In this document: positions 59,256 through 64,000 of the stretch, piece after piece
How the letters are laid out: the number at the start of each line of letters is the position of its first letter
Position numbering within the stretch: position 1 is the first letter of the stretch
Assembly: GCF_001625215.2 (NCBI RefSeq)
Contig: NC_030387.2
Location: 39,331,606-39,395,605, forward strand
Length of the DNA: 64,000 nucleotides
Reading direction: 5' to 3'
Source: Daucus carota subsp. sativus
Taxonomy: Eukaryota; Streptophyta; Magnoliopsida; Apiales; Apiaceae
Made by a program: the position numbers and the translations under genes
Notes under the pieces: generated by a model
What the model was told of the DNA's origin: nothing
The model's database searches: none
The model's input: only the letters and a program-made list of their open reading frames with translations

Positions 59256-62200
59256 TCAGAGCTTAGCCATTAGCCCGTCTGAGACTGATTTGGTGTCTCC
59301 GCTTTCTTTGGGATCACCGTCTTTCACGTCCAGCTCGCAGGCATTGGGCGGGACGTCTACAGCAGGTGAGCAGTTGAAGAATCCATGTGGCTGCACCCAT
59401 AGACATCAGAAATCATGTTAATAATTGTTATCAGTAAATCTGAGTGTCGTCTAGTATAGTTAAAGCTTTGTTATATATAACACAATGGTTAGGAATTTTC
59501 CAAACACCACCGTATGCAACATGTCCACAAATTTGTTTGGAGAAATAGGCATATCTCAACTACTTGATACACAGACGCATCCTGACAGAAAGTTGAAAGC
59601 CTCTTCCTTGGGAGCTTGGTCGACCTTAAGCTAACTCATTTATGAACTCATCATTTTATCATGAATTAGAATCACTGTGAAGTTCTACATAGAGTAAATT
59701 ATGGTATAAACCGTAACTGGAGTATCAAGCAGAACAAACACATGAAGCTAGAACAAAGGCCTCCCTGCAGTCAGCAGAGAGCCCATTTATACAGTATTAT
59801 TACACTACTGTAGTACTATTGCTTGCCAACTTTGACGGACCAGTTGAGCAAATTCTAATTTAAACAACACCAATGATTGTAGCAGATCGTATTCATCAAA
59901 TTGAAATATCTTTTCCCAGAGGTACCATATTGGCTCACCTAAATGCATGCAGCATATTTTTAATTTTTTACTCCTACTGCATGGCGAGTACTCGAGAGGA
60001 AATAACTAAAGAGTAATATTGTTGAAAGATGACTTAAATTTTTGCCCATCTCATACTCATACTGTCACCCCAGAGTCCCAGACCAGTAGAATTGTTGAAC
60101 ATATACTGTATAGGGGTTTGCCAACATGTACCTGGAGCATAAAACCGATGCGTTCTACAGGCATGACAGGCCAATCTTCCAAACGAGGAACATGTGTTAT
60201 ACCAAAAACATACCTGCATTTTACGGAAACAAGTATACATGATCAAACTCTATTTCTTTCAATAGGAAAACATAAGAAACAAGTTCATCTGAAAAATTGT
60301 ATTCTTCATCTTACATTTACTTTGTAGTATTAACTCGCAAAGTGTTGATCCAACATCATTTCTACTCTTATTTAAAGAAGAAAAATCCACAATACAAGAG
60401 TTCAAATATAATCTTGTGCCCAAGGTTGGATGAAGAGAGACAAATCATTTGTGAATAATTATGAAAACTAATGTAAAAGCTTACCAAAGAACTATATTTG
60501 TTTCCTCTAGGGACCTGTCCTGCTTAACCCATGAAGCTAAACCTTCACCAACTCGTGGATTCTGGTTAGGAAACTCTCCTCCTGGAAAATTCTCATCCTG
60601 TGCATAGGGTGTAACCCAGAGATTGTGCTTCAAGAAACTAGCTCTTCTCAAAAACTTGGCCTCCGGACCAGCCAAAGGCAGACAGTTGGAACCAGGTACC
60701 AGCTTGTAGCCTGTCAGCTGTCCCGTCCTATTCACTGTTCTTGTGTTTCTAACCTAAAGAAAAAAAGTGATATTCCATAATTGTGTTAAACATTAAAAAT
60801 AAGGATGACAATCATTATAAATCTTGATTTATACAATTAATGCCTAGTAGAAGGAAAAGTCAAGAAAGGTGTGAACAAGCAGATAAATATGAAAATAACA
60901 TTTACCTGCCCACATATATATACATATCCATATTAACCATAAGACTGTTACCAGTGTATAACTAACTATAGTGAGATCCAGTACAGTAATCTACGTCGGT
61001 AAATCTTGTGAGAGAGAACCAAATCACAATTGGTATGAAGAGTTTATCGGTTTGGGCGTGGATGTTTTTATTTGGACAGGGGCTACTGGATTTATCTCTA
61101 TGAACGCGTAAACAAGTACACAAAGAGACACGGAATGAATGGAACTCAGAATTATAAAAAAGGAACACAAAGAGACAATGGATCAGGCTAGAGCTAAATG
61201 AAGACTTCCACATACAGCTTATAACTACACCCAGAAAGTCACAGAGATACAAAATCAAATGCTATTACTTTGCAGCCTTCTGTTAAAAGAAAGGGGGGAG
61301 AAGGAAAGGGATGAAGAAGAAATGAGAAATTTATCTACTATAAGATTTATACACAAATAAAATGCAGAAAAGCTTTGAGCTAATGTAATAAAGCGATGTT
61401 GGTAGAAAAAGGATCGTATCTCACTGAAAAATCTTTCAAGATTGCAATATAACCATACCTCCTTTTTTTAATAGAACATAATGATACCTCTTTAATGGAG
61501 CAGAAAAGAACACAGTCGAGGTATAAAAGCTTTCAATAAATTACCGGTTAGTACAAGGCTCATCGTTGTACTTACAATCCAATGACGGGCAGCTGGAAAG
61601 TTACAATCACGCATCGCTTGCAATTCAGATTTTAGTAACGTTTCTTCAGTGTAGAATGCATTGTTATGTACATTGTCGTTCCCGGGTTCTTCGACTTTGA
61701 CATCAACCTCAACAACCTGAAAAACCATACATTTTAAAAGAAATTTGTAAGTGAACATCCATGAAATATACAGTGATCTTGGTTGGAAAAGTCTCATTTC
61801 ATTCTCTTAGGTATAGCTTTGTGTCACAAGACTATGGAACAATGTTAGGCCCGGTATCATTCCCTAGATTATTATTTGAGACAGCGACAGGAGCATACAT
61901 ATAAGAAGTTGTTTGCTATTACTGTGGAACTACAAGGGAAGAAATTGTTGCTACCTCTTGTATTTCATCATGCAAATATCTTAAGATTAAAGTTGACTGC
62001 ATATACCTGATTGTATGCTTCCCCAGGCTTGCAATCAACAGCCATATCCATACGAGCTATAAAGAAATGTTGATGAACAGGTGCATACAGTCCTGGTGCA
62101 ATTGTTGTACCATATTTTCGAGACTCTCCAGGCTGCAATGCTCCTAAGCTGAGGATGCCAGTAAGTTTCACTTCAGCCTCAATTTTTCCATCCTACAGTA

Positions 62201-63491
62201 AAGAATTTAAGTAGGGATTATAATCAAGTGTAAGAGACTGTGAACAGCCAGCTACTTGATCATGTGAACAAAAAAGACCTACACATAATTAAATCTATGA
62301 GGAAGTTTTTTAACTAATGAGCATCAACTTGCCTGATAGAAGTGCCAGTAAAAACCATATTCGTAATTAGCCACAGTACATATAAAAGAAACTGTGAGTC
62401 GCCTAGATCTTCGCACTTCTGCTAAGCCTGTTCTCCAATCCTGGTGCTTCCAGAGAATCCCATGATCCTCTTCATGAAGACATACACAATTTTCTATTGT
62501 TTCAACGCCCCCGGTGAAATTTGTAAAATGTGCATCGAAGTACTTAATATAGCCCAGACAATCACATCCCTGCCAAAGAATTTGTATGACACCAGCAGGT
62601 CATGAATTAGTAAGGGAACACTATAACGTTTCCATCTGATGTATGCAGAGAGTGACAAACCTTCTTAAGAGAGTGAGCATTCTTTCCAAGGCCATCTTCC
62701 CCAGCATCAAATGCATTTTTCCTGTAATGGGGGTCATTTGGATCTCCATAGGGGACAACCATCTCAACAAAACTTAATCTATGAGCTATGGGTCTTCGGC
62801 CTCTACTACCATCAACGTATGCAATAGAGTGTATAACCAGGCCTTCCCTTGGAGTGAAACCAATTCGGAAATTCCACTGCCAAGTTATAACTGTTAAATA
62901 TGCTGTCCTTCATGCAAGGATAATGCTGGAAAAGCTTATTGATGATAGACAGATAATACCTTTTGCCATTCTACATAGTGTCCACTAACTCGAAAGCTTG
63001 GACCCTCAGGCTGAACAATCTGTAATGGCTTTACATCACTTCGATCAACCCCTCCCCTTGTTTCACCAGGAGTATAGTTTCTTAATGGATCAGCTGGAGG
63101 TAATGGGACAAGTTTACGATCTTCAAATTCTATCACAACCATGTTCTGCATATCAACAAGTAGATATATGCCTTCAACTGGGCGTGCATAACCATTTTCC
63201 ATTGGACAATCGCTTTCTGTTCTACAGAAAATAAGCGGCTTAGCGAGTCTACGGTTAGGAGCATCAGTGTCACTATAGTAACCAACACACCTGTTGAGAT
63301 TTTAAGTACTCAGTCAAGCACAAAATATATAAGATAACACTTGAGGGCATCAAGTACTAATGTAGAAATTATACTAACCAAGCATCCACCATCACAAGAT
63401 CCATATCCTCAATACCACGCTTCTTCATAGCTTCACGGAAAGGAGGATACTCTTTTACAACTGCTTCACACTCAGCATATTCCATGGCATC
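59256..63491 (-). CDS. Peroxisomal copper amine oxidase (CuAO), 3' ten exons
   Basis: Copper amine oxidases oxidise putrescine and related amines to aminoaldehydes, H2O2 and ammonia. Exons in coding order: 63491-63379, 63290-62960, 62876-62661, 62569-62333, 62192-62007, 61716-61576, 60753-60485, 60213-60132 and 59390-59256 (nine fully placed; earlier exons lie past the window). Every junction keeps frame. Motifs: [12 protein letters not shown], whose first tyrosine becomes the topaquinone cofactor; HQHFF with two copper histidines; and [14 protein letters not shown] with the third. Also seen are [15 protein letters not shown] and [20 protein letters not shown]. The protein ends GLMAKL; AKL is a PTS1 peroxisome signal, as in the At2g42490-type isoform. 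The intron after 62333 uses a GC donor. The substrate is not determinable from sequence. Confidence 0.93.
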
Positions 63492-64000
63492 CTACAACAG
63501 TCGAAAAAGAGGCGTGCAAGTGTTATTAAATAGTTCAGCGGCCTATACTGCAAAAAAGAAAACACATATGTTTCCAGAAGAAAGAATCCAAATCTATTAT
63601 GCTCACTTCAGTCCTTGTTTTCAATAATGGCATCTTTGAGCCCATTGTGTTTTCCATTTTCTTTTTTACATCTTGTTATCATTTGGGTCAGGTTAAACTC
63701 CGATAAGATGAAGGTTGGATACAAAAGTAGAGTACAAATTTCTTGTTAGGCATGTAATGCTGATTGCTCTATTTACAATTTTACATGCCCCACCCAGATT
63801 ACAAAATCAAGCAAGTTTGCTTGTAGGATTGGCCTATGCAGAACTACACCTAGCACTGCATACTTTTGTTATGCAGTGGTGCAAACGAATCAGAACAGTG
63901 ATATATCAAAGACTTGAGACTTTCACCAGATACACCCAAACAAATTAAGGTGCATCTACTAAACTTAACAGCATTATATTACCAATGATCAATTTTTGTT
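63492..64000 (-). other. Amine oxidase intron or upstream sequence at window edge
   Basis: No further exon recognised upstream of the acceptor at 63492-63493 (ttgtag|gatgcc). Probably intron; the 5' exons of the oxidase should lie beyond 64000. Confidence 0.55.

Overview
This is a nuclear segment of a eudicot plant chromosome. The evidence is AT-rich intergenic DNA, spliced genes with GT-AG introns, and orthologues of named plant genes. It also carries many plant transposon families: LINE, Ty3/Gypsy, Helitron, Stowaway, Tourist and hAT-like. The sequence alone does not fix the family or species.

Genes in order. (1) 882-2949, plus strand: last four exons of FIP37, the plant WTAP homologue of the m6A writer complex; its 5' part lies before the window. 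(2) 14066-19319, plus: five-exon TAR2, a tryptophan aminotransferase-related enzyme of auxin synthesis, with a transposon-rich 3.5 kb first intron. (3) 20333-20722, minus: a single-exon oleosin. (4) 28389-29021, minus: a LOB-domain transcription factor. (5) 38434-40095, minus: a PLS/E-type PPR protein (At1g64310-like). (6) 49120-52308, minus: histone deacetylase HDA6, with a second complete copy of its first exon and promoter at 54379-55014. (7) 56626-58446, minus: an ARO4-like armadillo-repeat protein. (8) 59256-63491, minus: last ten exons of a peroxisomal copper amine oxidase ending in the PTS1 signal AKL; its 5' part runs past the window. These are unrelated housekeeping, hormone, seed and developmental genes with no operon-like logic.

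The unusual parts are structural. An apparently intact two-ORF LINE (7618-13044) sits just upstream of TAR2 between the arms of a 393 bp inverted repeat (7225-7617 and 13519-13911) with no mismatch. The right arm is the TAR2 promoter and start of its 5'UTR, so the left arm is an inverted promoter copy, and read-through RNA could fold into long dsRNA. At 41297-48453 a heavily deleted chromovirus-type Ty3/Gypsy element is present as LTR-internal-LTR-internal-LTR (2692 bp period) inside one AGTAT target-site duplication. Upstream of HDA6, a roughly 148 bp tandem repeat separates two promoter plus exon 1 copies. The copy farther from the gene body encodes the more conserved protein, so it may be an alternative, or even the main, first exon.

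Most remaining DNA is intergenic with MITEs and Helitron pieces. Exon boundaries were placed by hand from splice motifs, reading-frame continuity and remembered family sequences. No database search or transcript evidence was available.
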